From NCBI GenBank assembly GCA_003647375.1, contig QMMS01000012.1:1-33077 (forward strand): a DNA stretch of 33,077 nucleotides. Reading direction: 5' to 3'. This document shows, piece after piece, positions 19,238 through 27,163 of the stretch (its first letter is position 1; every line of letters begins with the position of its first letter). The DNA is from Deltaproteobacteria bacterium (GTDB lineage Bacteria > Desulfobacterota > Desulfobacteria > Desulfobacterales > B30-G6). Below the pieces are notes generated by a model. The model was not told the DNA's origin and searched no databases. It saw only the letters and a list, made by a program, of their open reading frames with translations. A program made the translations under genes and the position numbers.

Positions 19238-19264
19238 ATTATATCAACAAAAAAGATTTGTAAA
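19238..19264 (-). promoter_or_regulatory. Candidate nifJ promoter (extended -10)
   Basis: On the - strand the sequence reads TGATATAAT, a consensus -10 (TATAAT, 19238-19243) with the TG extension. A weak TTTACA lies 15 bases upstream (19259-19264). It faces nifJ, about 90 bases before its start. Confidence 0.55.
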
Positions 19265-19267
19265 GAA

Positions 19268-19490
19268 CCAATGAAATCGCTACGCGATTTTATTTAACGC
19301 GACGGTGTCGCTCTTTTTGATAGTCCAAATTAATTTGATTTTACCCCCAGGGTTTTTTTATGATCATAAACTTATGCGGTTATCTATTAAAGCTCAAGGG
19401 ATACCACGTACAGAGGTCTGCGGGGGTTCGTTTTAAAGTCGGGCAACTGTCTGAGCTCGTTAGGCGCCGTTAGGCCCGCAGCATAAACTA
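19268..19490 (+). repeat. Dispersed repeat B, copy 1
   Basis: Two short hairpins, AAATCGC-TAC-GCGATTT and GCGAC-GGT-GTCGC with a following CTCTTTTT, lead into a segment around TAAAGCTCAAGGGATACC, GAGGTCTGCG and GTCGGGCAACTGT. The same order and similar sequence recur at 25709-25950, with different bases but preserved pairing in the first stem. Confidence 0.65.
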
Positions 19491-19495
19491 ACTAG

Positions 19496-19755
19496 TTATA
19501 AACTCAACTTTCGGGTTTCACCACAGATAGAGCGAAATGGGTGATCCAATGGCGATTTGCGCTGTTTGAGCCAATTAGGGCACCTTACATCAGCGCATGT
19601 CAATGAAAATCCAATATGAAAACACGATCATTTAAAAGCCACGCCTGTTTAGCCATATGGCCAGCGCTGATGTTAGGAGCCCTTGCGGCGAGTTCGCAAA
19701 GCGCCAGGGGATTATTCATTTCGCGTTTTCTGAATCCCGAAAGTTGAGTTATAAA
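19496..19755. repeat. Palindromic repeat A, full copy (about 260 bp)
   Basis: The left arm (19496-19622) nearly repeats 9576-9701. The right arm (about 19660-19755) is an imperfect reverse complement of it: ACTCAACTTTCGGG faces CCCGAAAGTTGAGT, and CCTTACATCAGCGC faces GCGCTGATGTTAGG. The whole could fold as one long hairpin. There is no ORF of substance inside, so it resembles a MITE or other non-coding mobile repeat. Confidence 0.7.
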
Positions 19756-19824
19756 GATATGACCGGTCGTTATTTAAGAACAGATTTAAATATGACAAAC
19801 GCTATACCCCTGATAAAACGCGGA
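19756..19824. other. Gap after repeat A, downstream of fumarase
   Basis: This short stretch lies after the fumarase stop on the - strand. I see no gene or clear terminator in it. Together with repeats A and B it completes the 676-base gene-free gap between nifJ and fumarase. Confidence 0.4.
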
Positions 19825-21438
19825 TTAACAACCCAGCAGCGCCTCAAAAAAGTCATTCCCCTTGTCGTCAACCAGAATAAACGCCGGAAAATCCTTTACC
19901 GTAATCTCAAAGATCGCCTCCATGCCGAGTTCCTCATACGCGAGTACCTTCATGGCTGTGATACAATCCCTGCCAAGTCTGGCAGCCGGTCCACCGATGG
20001 AGCCGAGATAAAACCCGCCATTCTCCCTGCATGCATCGGTGACGATTCTGGAACGGTTTCCTTTTGCAAGCATCACAAGAGATCCACCCAGCTTCTGAAA
20101 AATGGGCACATAAGGATCCATTCTGGCAGCTGTTGTTGGGCCGAATGAGCCCGAGGCATATCCCGCAGGGGTCTTGGCAGGTCCGGCGTAATAAAGAATA
20201 TGATCTTTGAAATACTGTGGCAATTCACCGCCTTGATCTATATGCTCTTTAAGTTTCGCGTGGGCAATATCCCTGGCAACGATGATCTTGCCGGATAGAA
20301 GAAGCGGTGTCCTGACCGGGTACCGGCTCAATTCGGCCCGGATATTAGCCATGGGCTGGTCAAGATCGATGTGTACAGCCGTCTCCCCCGTGGATACCAC
20401 TTCCGGAAGAAATCTCGACGGATTCGTTTCGAGTTTCTCCAGAAATATACCATCACGCGATATTTTAGCTTTGATATTGCGATCAGCGCTACAGCTGACA
20501 CCTATCCCCACCGGACAGGACGCCCCGTGTCGCGGCAGCCTGATCACCCGGGTATCCAGACAGAAATACTTCCCGCCGAATTGTGCCCCTATCCCAAGTT
20601 CCCGGGACAATGCCTGGATCTCATTCTCGAGTCCCCTATCCCTGAAAGCATGTCCGGCAGGACTTCCCTTTACCGGAAGTCCGTCCAGATAGCCGGCACT
20701 TGCCAGTTTGACTGTTTTTAGGTTAGATTCGGCAGACGTGCCCCCCACGACAAATGCCAGGTGATAGGGTGGGCAGGCCGCCGTGCCGAGCATCTTCATT
20801 TTGGCCTTCATAAATGCTACCAATGATACCGGGTTCAGGAGAGCCTTGGTTTCCTGGAACAAATAAGTTTTGTTGGCAGATCCGCCCCCCTTGGCCACAA
20901 ACAGGAATCCGTACGAATCCCCTTTTGTGGCATACAACTCGATCTGGGCCGGGAGATTGCAGAGTGTGTTTTTCTCTTCATACATGGAAAGGGGCGCGTT
21001 CTGGGAATAACGTAAATTATTTTTCTGGTAGGCGTTGAACACACCGTATGACAAAGCCTCCTCATCGGAGCCGTCGGTCATGATGCGATGACCCTTTTTC
21101 CCCATGACAATGGCGGTGCCGGTATCCTGACACATGGGAAATTCGCCTTCAGATGCAATCACGGCATTCCGAAGCAATTCCAGTGCCACAAATCTGTCAT
21201 TACTAGACGCCTCGGGATCATCCAGGATGGCGGAAACCTTCTTAAGGTGCGATGTTCTCAGGAGATGGGAAATGTCTCTGAACGCCTCCTCTGAGAGCAA
21301 TGCCAATGCCTCCGGTTCTATTTTGACAATGTCCCGACCCTCGTGCCGGGTGACCGAAACATGATCAGTGCTCAGTAGACGGTACTCGGTGGTATCTTCC
21401 TTCAACGGAAACATCTCTTGGAATTTGAACGTGCTCAT
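19825..21438 (-). CDS. fumA: Class I fumarate hydratase (4Fe-4S, single chain)
   Basis: This oxygen-sensitive fumarase interconverts fumarate and malate in the citric acid cycle or the methylmalonyl-CoA (propionate) route. At 537 residues it is the fused alpha-beta form like E. coli FumA. The three cluster cysteines are visible as C103 (FPMCQDTGT), C222 ([10 protein letters not shown]) and C315 (GVSCSADRN), close to the E. coli positions. The C-terminal beta part has [39 protein letters not shown] and GGPAARL. ATG 21438 follows AAGGAGT. It lies downstream of the radical SAM gene on the same strand, with a 23-bp perfect hairpin between them, so its expression may be separate. Confidence 0.96.
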   Translation of the reverse strand: MSTFKFQEMFPLKEDTTEYRLLSTDHVSVTRHEGRDIVKIEPEALALLSEEAFRDISHLLRTSHLKKVSAILDDPEASSNDRFVALELLRNAVIASEGEFPMCQDTGTAIVMGKKGHRIMTDGSDEEALSYGVFNAYQKNNLRYSQNAPLSMYEEKNTLCNLPAQIELYATKGDSYGFLFVAKGGGSANKTYLFQETKALLNPVSLVAFMKAKMKMLGTAACPPYHLAFVVGGTSAESNLKTVKLASAGYLDGLPVKGSPAGHAFRDRGLENEIQALSRELGIGAQFGGKYFCLDTRVIRLPRHGASCPVGIGVSCSADRNIKAKISRDGIFLEKLETNPSRFLPEVVSTGETAVHIDLDQPMANIRAELSRYPVRTPLLLSGKIIVARDIAHAKLKEHIDQGGELPQYFKDHILYYAGPAKTPAGYASGSFGPTTAARMDPYVPIFQKLGGSLVMLAKGNRSRIVTDACRENGGFYLGSIGGPAARLGRDCITAMKVLAYEELGMEAIFEITVKDFPAFILVDDKGNDFFEALLGC

Positions 21439-21470
21439 ACAAGTACTCCTTATTCTAAAATCAGGTTGTT

Positions 21471-21527
21471 TAGACTGTTAGACTATTAGGCCGTTAGCCG
21501 TCACCGGCCTAATAGTCTAACAGTCTA
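21471..21527. repeat. Perfect 23-bp hairpin of TAGACTGTTAG type
   Basis: The arms 21471-21493 and 21505-21527 are exact reverse complements with an 11-base loop. The sequence is a TAGNCTNTTAG-type repeat that recurs near 33053-33077 and, in weaker form, at 4970 and 9557. It sits between the radical SAM stop and the fumarase start. It lacks a clear T tract, so it may be a stability or processing hairpin rather than a classical terminator. Confidence 0.75.
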
Positions 21528-21547
21528 ATATGCTACAGTCTATTGGT

Positions 21548-22924
21548 CTATCGTTTAAAGTGCTGCCCCATTTTCATATATTCCCACAACGGTCCCCTGG
21601 CCCCCAGGCGACGAATTTTCTTCTGAAGCTTCCGGTTGATGTTGATCTCCATTCCCGGAAAAATCCAGGTAGGATTTTTTTTTGCGAATGCTTCCACAAA
21701 GGGCAAAACCGTATCCTTAATTGCCGGCGACAGGTAAAAACAAGGTTCCAGGAGGTTCTGATCCGCTTGGATGCTGCCTTCTTTTTTGGCCATCTCAAAC
21801 AACCGTGTTCCGGGAAAAATGCGAATCCCCACCATGCAGACAACAGCAGTAGGCGACATGGAAAGAATGGCATCAAAGGTGCGCTGGACCGTCTCCACGG
21901 TTTCACCAGGCCCCCCAATCAAAAGAGAATGACAAAATGACAGCCCCGAACTGCGGCAAATCTCGGAAGCCCGATTCATTTCTTCCAGAGTGAATGACTT
22001 ACCCATCTGTTTCAGCATGAAAGGATCTGCTGCATCGCTCCCGAACTCGATACCGCTACATCCCGAATCTCGCATCAACTCCACAAGCCTGGGCTGAATA
22101 AACTTGGGGTTGGCATAACCACTCCACTTGATTTTTAAATTCCTTCTTATGATTTCATGGCAGACAAACTGTGCATGTTCCACAGGAAAGTTGAATTCAT
22201 TGTCCACGATAAACACATTGTTTATACCGAATTCAATCAAAGATTCAATTTCATCACAGATCCCTTTAGGGCTTCTCAAGCGTACATTTCGCCCCTCGAT
22301 AATGGGATAGGTGCAGTAAATGCAGTTGAACGGACACCCTCTTTTGGTCTGCAGATTACCCATGCCGCCGAATTCCAGATAGGCAACATTGTCGAGCCTT
22401 GATCGGTCAGGAGCCGGATGTTCATCCAGTTTTTGGATAACACCGACATCCTGATCCCGCATGATGCACTTTTCCAGGCGTTTTCCTGTCTCCTGCACTG
22501 CTTCGATGCGCTCCAGAAGCTTGATGATGGCCAACTCCCCTTCCCCCACAATACCAAAATCAGCATCCAGATAGGCAAATATCTCATTCGGCATCAGGGA
22601 AAAAGCACTCCCGCCCAAGACGATCCTGCTGTCCGAATATCGCCGAATGATGTCCACCACCTCCCGGTAAAACGGCAGATACGATGTGTAATGGGGATAG
22701 CTGACATTGTCCAGATTTCTGAGGGAAAGGCCAATGAGATCGGGTCGGTATGATGCAATTTCAGCCGATAATTCAGCCTCCACATCCGTGACAAAACATA
22801 GGTCCAGAATGCGATGATCAATTCCCTGCCTTTTGAGGGCGGCGGCAATATACGCAAGGCCCAGCGGGAAAATCGGATCCGGCAGAAATTCAACATTCGG
22901 GGATATCAAAAGCAGTTTCATCAT
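21548..22924 (-). CDS. B12-binding-domain radical SAM protein
   Basis: A 458-residue protein with an N-terminal cobalamin-binding-type domain (PLGLAYIAAALKRQG near 20-34, DLIGLSLRN near 62-70, VLGGSAFSLMPNE near 102) and a radical SAM core. The SAM cluster motif is C197-x3-C201-x2-C204 in KRGCPFNCIYC. The following YPIIEGRNVRLRSP and VDNEFNFP match class B (B12-dependent) radical SAM enzymes, which do methyl transfers or ring rearrangements in lipids, cofactors and natural products. The substrate cannot be deduced, and no biosynthetic neighbours are evident. The cobalamin-binding domain lacks an obvious DxHxxG motif, as is common in this class. It reads away from hsp20. Confidence 0.88.
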   Translation of the reverse strand: MMKLLLISPNVEFLPDPIFPLGLAYIAAALKRQGIDHRILDLCFVTDVEAELSAEIASYRPDLIGLSLRNLDNVSYPHYTSYLPFYREVVDIIRRYSDSRIVLGGSAFSLMPNEIFAYLDADFGIVGEGELAIIKLLERIEAVQETGKRLEKCIMRDQDVGVIQKLDEHPAPDRSRLDNVAYLEFGGMGNLQTKRGCPFNCIYCTYPIIEGRNVRLRSPKGICDEIESLIEFGINNVFIVDNEFNFPVEHAQFVCHEIIRRNLKIKWSGYANPKFIQPRLVELMRDSGCSGIEFGSDAADPFMLKQMGKSFTLEEMNRASEICRSSGLSFCHSLLIGGPGETVETVQRTFDAILSMSPTAVVCMVGIRIFPGTRLFEMAKKEGSIQADQNLLEPCFYLSPAIKDTVLPFVEAFAKKNPTWIFPGMEININRKLQKKIRRLGARGPLWEYMKMGQHFKR

Positions 22925-22993
22925 GGCATCGGTATACCGGTTTCGGCATGGTTGTCAAGCTGTCCTGTATTTCTGCCTGCTCGTTGAAGTCGT

Positions 22994-23034
22994 TTTCATT
23001 ACTTTGTTTGCATATATTTAAAAAAGTAATGAAA
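22994..23034. promoter_or_regulatory. 12-bp perfect inverted repeat upstream of hsp20
   Basis: TTTCATTACTTT (22994-23005) and AAAGTAATGAAA (23023-23034) are exact reverse complements with a 17-base AT-rich spacer. The repeat lies between divergent genes and ends six bases before the candidate -35 box of hsp20. It looks like an operator for a dimeric regulator; which regulator is unknown. Confidence 0.5.
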
Positions 23035-23040
23035 CCTTAC

Positions 23041-23068
23041 TTGACATGTCCAAAATGATAATTAAATT
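23041..23068 (+). promoter_or_regulatory. Candidate hsp20 promoter
   Basis: A consensus -35 TTGACA (23041-23046) is followed after 16 bases by TAAATT (23063-23068) as a weak -10. The start codon is 65 bases downstream. Confidence 0.4.
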
Positions 23069-23132
23069 TATTTCAACAACCAATGGAATACAAATTCCAC
23101 TTCATCAATCAATTATTTCAGGAGGTGTAACA

Positions 23133-23576
23133 ATGGAACTCGTCAGATGGAATCCCATGCAGGACATGTTTGGCCAGCAGCATCGAATAAATCGCCTTAT
23201 GAATGATTTTTTCTTGCCGGCGCAAAATTCCAACCAGGAAGACTCTCTGTGGGATTGGAACCCAAGCGTGGACATTTATGACAAGGATGATCACATCGTG
23301 CTAAAAGCGGAGCTTCCCGGTGTGGACAAGGAACACATCGAAGTCGATGTCAAGGACAGAGTACTGACATTGAAAGGAGAAAGGTCCCTGGACAATGAGG
23401 TCAAGGAAGACAGCTATTTTCGCCGGGAAAGATTCTTTGGAAAGTTCGAAAGACGCTTCATTCTGCCTGTGAGTGTGAATGCCGAGGACATCAAGGCAGC
23501 TTACAAAAACGGCCTGCTGGAGGTCGAAATCCCGAAACCAATAGATAGCAAACCCAAACAGGTCACGGTTCACTAA
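23133..23576 (+). CDS. Small heat-shock protein (Hsp20/alpha-crystallin)
   Basis: This ATP-independent chaperone of 147 residues binds unfolding proteins as an oligomer in the cytoplasm. The alpha-crystallin domain spans about 45-147: PSVDIYDKDDHIVLKAELPGV, then VLTLKGER, and the closing KNGLLEVEIPK (the A-x-x-x-n-G-V-L-x-V-x-I-P pattern). The N-terminal WNPMQDM segment is common in bacterial Hsp20. ATG 23133 sits behind AGGAGG; an in-frame ATG at 23046 overlaps the candidate promoter and is rejected. Stress control is suggested by the upstream inverted repeat. The gene is flanked downstream by a nested palindromic repeat. Confidence 0.95.
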   Translation: MELVRWNPMQDMFGQQHRINRLMNDFFLPAQNSNQEDSLWDWNPSVDIYDKDDHIVLKAELPGVDKEHIEVDVKDRVLTLKGERSLDNEVKEDSYFRRERFFGKFERRFILPVSVNAEDIKAAYKNGLLEVEIPKPIDSKPKQVTVH

Positions 23577-23592
23577 CGCATTTACCCCTGCA

Positions 23593-23770
23593 TCAACGGG
23601 GCGGCTGGTAGTTAATACTCCGGCAATTAAATAGCTTAAAGTTATCATTCCCGCGTGCCTGCCCCTTCGAAGGAAGGGGGCGGGAATCCAGAAAAACACT
23701 GGATGCCGGATCAAGTCCGGCATGACGGGTTTGCATATTTAGTTGCCAGGTTAATACCGCCCCGTTGACT
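23593..23770. repeat. Nested palindromic repeat downstream of hsp20
   Basis: An outer inverted pair begins with CAACGGGGCGG (about 23594-23604) and ends with CCGCCCCGTTG (about 23757-23767). It extends inward through GGCAATTAAATA on the left and TATTTAGTTGCC on the right. Inside is a different REP-like unit: ATTCCCGCGTGCC, GGGCGGGAATCCAG, CACTGGATGCCGGATCAAGTCCGGCATGACG. The inner unit, including GCCGGA-TCAAG-TCCGGC, is a widespread intergenic element in this group. Confidence 0.6.
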
Positions 23771-23966
23771 GCAATATCCCCTTTTGATCCCTCCCACTTT
23801 TATAACCGAGTTGATACCAGAACCCGAATTTTCTAGGGAAGTATAGACTTTGTATTTGAAATGTGATTTAGTTTTTACACTATTATTCTTCAAATTGTGA
23901 AAATAAGAACCGGTTTTGATTCACTACGACCATGTGATTTTGAACCATAAAAGGAAAGGAGATGCT

Positions 23967-25706
23967 ATGAAAAAATTATTGTTCATCCTGGGTCTTAGTC
24001 TGGTTTTTGTTATGGGGGTCACAACCACTTACGCACAGGTGAAAAACCCGGACACATTCGTCCTGGCGGATATCGGATCTGTGGAAACACTGGATCCGGC
24101 CAAGGTCTATGACAATGCAGGCGCTGCTAAACTGTATACCATCTACCAGAATCTGATTTTCTTCAAAGACCCCTATACCGACCAATACTCACCCATTCTG
24201 GCCACTCAGGTACCATCTGTGGAAAACGGTGGCATTTCCGCCGATGGTAAAACCTACACATTTACCATTCGCAAGGGTGTAAAATTTCATGAAGGCGGTG
24301 ATCTGACGCCCGAGGATGTGGTGTATTCTTTTAAACGGGCGATGATCAGCGATCCCGCTGGTGGCCCCATGTGGATGATGCTGGAAGCGCTCACCGGCTC
24401 AGACACCACACGGAACGACGACAAGTTTGTTCCCGACATTTTCGAAAAAATCGACAAGGCTGTGGAAGCCAAGGGAGACAAGGTGATTCTTCACCTGCCC
24501 AAGGCTTATCCACCCTTGCTGGGCATCCTCTGCTATTCCGCGGCCGCGGTTCTTGACAAGGAATGGGCCATTGCCAATGGGTGCTGGGACGGCAACATCG
24601 CCAATGCCGCCAAATACAACAAACCGGCCGAAGGCAAAGAACCCCTGCGGGCCATAGCAAACGGTACCGGACCTTATACTCTGAGACTCTGGGAAACATC
24701 CAAGCAGTTTGTGTTTGAACGGTTCGACGGATACTGGGGTCCCAAAGCCAAGATCAAGACCGCCATTGTCAAATATGTTCCCGAGCATGCCACCCGTATG
24801 TTGATGCTCAAGGCAGGCGATGCCGACCGTATCCATGTGGGCAAGACTTTTCTGCATGAAGTCGAAGGCATGAAAGGCGTCAAGATTACGAAACTTCCCC
24901 AGTTGGCGGTCACCGGTGCACTGTTTTGCCAGAAGATCGATCCTACGGGCAACCCCAGCATCGGAAGCGGAAAACTGGATGGTGACGGCATTCCACCCGA
25001 TTTTTTCAGTGATATCAATGTACGCAAGGCCTTCATGCACGCCTATGACGCCGATACCTTTCTCAAAGAAGTGCTGAACGGCCTGGGCTCCCTCCCGGGA
25101 ACACCCCTGATTAAGGGACTGGCATATAAAAAACAGATGCCTATGTACGCATTCGATCTGAAAAAATCTGAAGCATACATGAAGAAAGCCTGGGGGGGTA
25201 AGGTCTGGGAAAAGGGTTTCAAGATGATCATTACCCACAATACCGGCCGGGAAGAACGGGAAGCCGCAGCCCTGATGTTGAAAGAAAATATCGAATCCTT
25301 GAATCCCAAATTCCGAATCGAGGTTCGCAATGTGGATTGGAAGGATTATATGCCGGCCATCCGTCAGTTCCAGTATCCCATTTTCATCATTGGATGGGGG
25401 GCCGACTATCCGGATCCCCACAACTTCATGTATCCCTACATGAGCTCCAACGGGACATACGGTAAATACATGGGATATAATAATCCTGACGTAGACAAAC
25501 TTCTTAAAGCGGGGATTGAAAACGTCGAGCCGGATAAACGAGCTGCAGCTTACGACAAGCTGCAAACCATCTGGTACGAAGATGCCCTGGGCATCGCTCT
25601 GTTTCAACCGCTAGAGCTGTTTGTCTATCGTGACTATGTGAAAGGGTACAACCGGAATCCGATGTTTTCGCAAACCGTTGAATTTTTCTGGAACATTAAC
25701 AAATAA
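23967..25706 (+). CDS. ABC transporter substrate-binding protein, peptide/nickel family (SBP 5)
   Basis: The 579-residue periplasmic binding protein delivers its ligand to the permeases encoded next. The N-terminus is a signal peptide (MKKLLFILGLSLVFVMG..TTTYA, likely cut before Gln24); there is no lipobox Cys. Family marks include VETLDPAKVYDNAGA, YTFTIRKGVKFHEGGDLTPEDVVYS (residues about 90-115), NGTGPYTLRLW and GWGADYPDPHNFMYPYMSS near 480. ATG 23967 follows AAAGGAGA; an in-frame ATG at 23916 lacks such a site and would bury the signal peptide. Substrate is unknown: the family binds peptides, nickel complexes, opines and sugars. A strong hairpin and repeat B copy follow before the permease gene. 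Confidence 0.93.
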   Translation: MKKLLFILGLSLVFVMGVTTTYAQVKNPDTFVLADIGSVETLDPAKVYDNAGAAKLYTIYQNLIFFKDPYTDQYSPILATQVPSVENGGISADGKTYTFTIRKGVKFHEGGDLTPEDVVYSFKRAMISDPAGGPMWMMLEALTGSDTTRNDDKFVPDIFEKIDKAVEAKGDKVILHLPKAYPPLLGILCYSAAAVLDKEWAIANGCWDGNIANAAKYNKPAEGKEPLRAIANGTGPYTLRLWETSKQFVFERFDGYWGPKAKIKTAIVKYVPEHATRMLMLKAGDADRIHVGKTFLHEVEGMKGVKITKLPQLAVTGALFCQKIDPTGNPSIGSGKLDGDGIPPDFFSDINVRKAFMHAYDADTFLKEVLNGLGSLPGTPLIKGLAYKKQMPMYAFDLKKSEAYMKKAWGGKVWEKGFKMIITHNTGREEREAAALMLKENIESLNPKFRIEVRNVDWKDYMPAIRQFQYPIFIIGWGADYPDPHNFMYPYMSSNGTYGKYMGYNNPDVDKLLKAGIENVEPDKRAAAYDKLQTIWYEDALGIALFQPLELFVYRDYVKGYNRNPMFSQTVEFFWNINK

Positions 25707-25708
25707 AT

Positions 25709-25950
25709 TATAAATTCGTTACACGAATTTATTAATCGCGACGTTGTCGCTCTTTAAGAAAAGCTCTTAACCCAGTTTGATTTTTACCTGCCATGCAAAT
25801 GGCAGGTAAAAATCAAAACCCAGATATCTATAAAGCTCAAGTGATGCCAAATGGAGGTCTGCGAATGTTCGGTTTGAAGCCGGGCAACTGTTTGAGGGCT
25901 TTAGGAACCGTTGGGACCGCCGCTTTAATGAACAGGGTTGTCGCTGCATA
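25709..25950 (+). repeat. Dispersed repeat B, copy 2
   Basis: The hairpins AAATTCGT-TAC-ACGAATTT (about 25712-25730) and GCGAC-GTT-GTCGC with CTCTTT (25738-25756) start the copy. The segment TATAAAGCTCAAGTGATGCC, GAGGTCTGCG and GCCGGGCAACTGTTTGAG (25828-25894) follows. It matches 19268-19490 in order and sequence. Confidence 0.65.
25776..25817 (+). other. Perfect 19-bp GCAA-loop hairpin between binding-protein and permease genes
   Basis: Arms 25776-25794 and 25799-25817 (beginning TTTGATTTTTACCTGCCAT) are exact complements closed by a GCAA tetraloop of the GNRA type. Such hairpins after binding-protein genes often protect the upstream message or cause partial termination. There is no T tract. 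Confidence 0.7.
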
Positions 25951-26055
25951 ACTGATTTCTATGATTGAGTTTATTTCAAGGTTATGGGCAGCGGTGGCCC
26001 TTACGGAGCCTTAAGCACGAGTTTTGGCCGGTTTCAAACCGAATATCCGCAGACC
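25856..26055. repeat. Imperfect palindrome overlapping the upstream end of the permease frame
   Basis: Bases 25856-25923 (GGTCTGCGAATGTTCGGTTT onward) are an imperfect reverse complement of 25987-26055 (ending AAACCGAATATCCGCAGACC). Bases 25924-25986 are the loop. The left arm is part of repeat B copy 2, so repeat B may itself be half of a palindromic element. Confidence 0.7.
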
Positions 26056-26121
26056 GGCCAAACGACCCAACTTGAATTTTGTGAACAACCAGTCAATCCA
26101 ATTCTAACGTACCGGGCTTCC

Positions 26122-27153
26122 TTGACAACTTATATTATTCGAAGATTTCTATTTTTACTTTTTGTCCTTTTCGGCGTTTCGGTTCTGATTTTTTCAATTC
26201 TCATGACCTTCAGCCCGGAACGCAGGGCTATGGCCTATGTCAAATCCCCCCAGCAGGTAAAGGACCTTCCCATTATTGTCAAGCAGCTTGGGCTGGACGA
26301 TCCGTTCCATATTCAATATGTTCGATGGATACATCAGGTTTCCTCGGGTAATTGGGGCTATTCCTTTGTGGCGGCCATGCCGGTCTGGGACGCGTTCTGG
26401 TATTACTTTCCCATCACCCTGGAACTCAATCTGTATACCATACCGATTATCATCATTTTCGGCATATGGCTGGGAACGGTATCCGGTATCTACCGGGATA
26501 CCTGGGTAGATCATTCCACACGCATATTCGCCATTGTCGGCTGGTCCATGCCCACCTTTTTATTTGCTTTGATTATCCTGATGATTCTGTACGGTTATTT
26601 CAATATTTTCCCTCCGGGTATCATCGACGACGGGTTCAACGTCTGGATTCATGAAAATCCCGATCAGTTCAAACGCTATACCTATTTATATACAATCGAT
26701 GGTCTTTTGAACGGGAGGCTGGACATCGCACTCGATGCACTTTCGCGTCTTGTGATGCCGGTCTTTACCCAGGTCGTAGTCGTTGTAGCCATATTGTTGC
26801 GGGTAATGCGTTCCAGCATGATTGAAGAAATCTCGAAGGATTATATCACCACCGCCCTGGCCAAGGGCGCAGACCACCATACCATTTACTTCAAACACGC
26901 ACGCAAAAATGCATTGATTCCGGTCGTAACGGTGGCCGGCTGGCTGGTGGCATATTCCATGGAGGGCAGCATCGCAGTAGAGTACATCTTCAACCGACAG
27001 GGTATCGGGTGGTGGCTGGCAAACGCCGCCATCTCGTTAGACCTGCCTGTATTAATGGGTATCTGCCTGTTTTTCGGATTGGTGTATGTGATCATTAATC
27101 TCGTCTTGGATATCCTCTATGCCTATATTGATCCGAGGATAAGGCTCAACTGA
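26122..27153 (+). CDS. dppB: ABC transporter permease DppB/OppB type
   Basis: This inner-membrane permease of a peptide/nickel-type importer has about six hydrophobic helices, beginning LFLLFVLFGVSVLIFSIL near residue 10. The EAA-type coupling motif is ITTALAKGADHHTIYFKHARKNALIPVV, split here as AKGADHHTIYFKHA and RKNALIPVV. I chose TTG 26122 (MTTYIIRRF), giving 343 residues, because family proteins start with this segment. The only upstream in-frame ATG (25984) lies in a palindromic repeat and would add 46 unrelated residues. No clear ribosome binding site precedes the TTG, so this start is uncertain. DppC follows 10 bases after the stop. Confidence 0.87.
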   Translation: MTTYIIRRFLFLLFVLFGVSVLIFSILMTFSPERRAMAYVKSPQQVKDLPIIVKQLGLDDPFHIQYVRWIHQVSSGNWGYSFVAAMPVWDAFWYYFPITLELNLYTIPIIIIFGIWLGTVSGIYRDTWVDHSTRIFAIVGWSMPTFLFALIILMILYGYFNIFPPGIIDDGFNVWIHENPDQFKRYTYLYTIDGLLNGRLDIALDALSRLVMPVFTQVVVVVAILLRVMRSSMIEEISKDYITTALAKGADHHTIYFKHARKNALIPVVTVAGWLVAYSMEGSIAVEYIFNRQGIGWWLANAAISLDLPVLMGICLFFGLVYVIINLVLDILYAYIDPRIRLN

Positions 27154-27163
27154 TGAGGATGGT

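Noticed and set aside
24399..25607. Long - strand frame (402 codons) within the binding-protein gene
   Set aside because: Antisense shadow of a well-supported gene; the translated protein has no recognisable domain.
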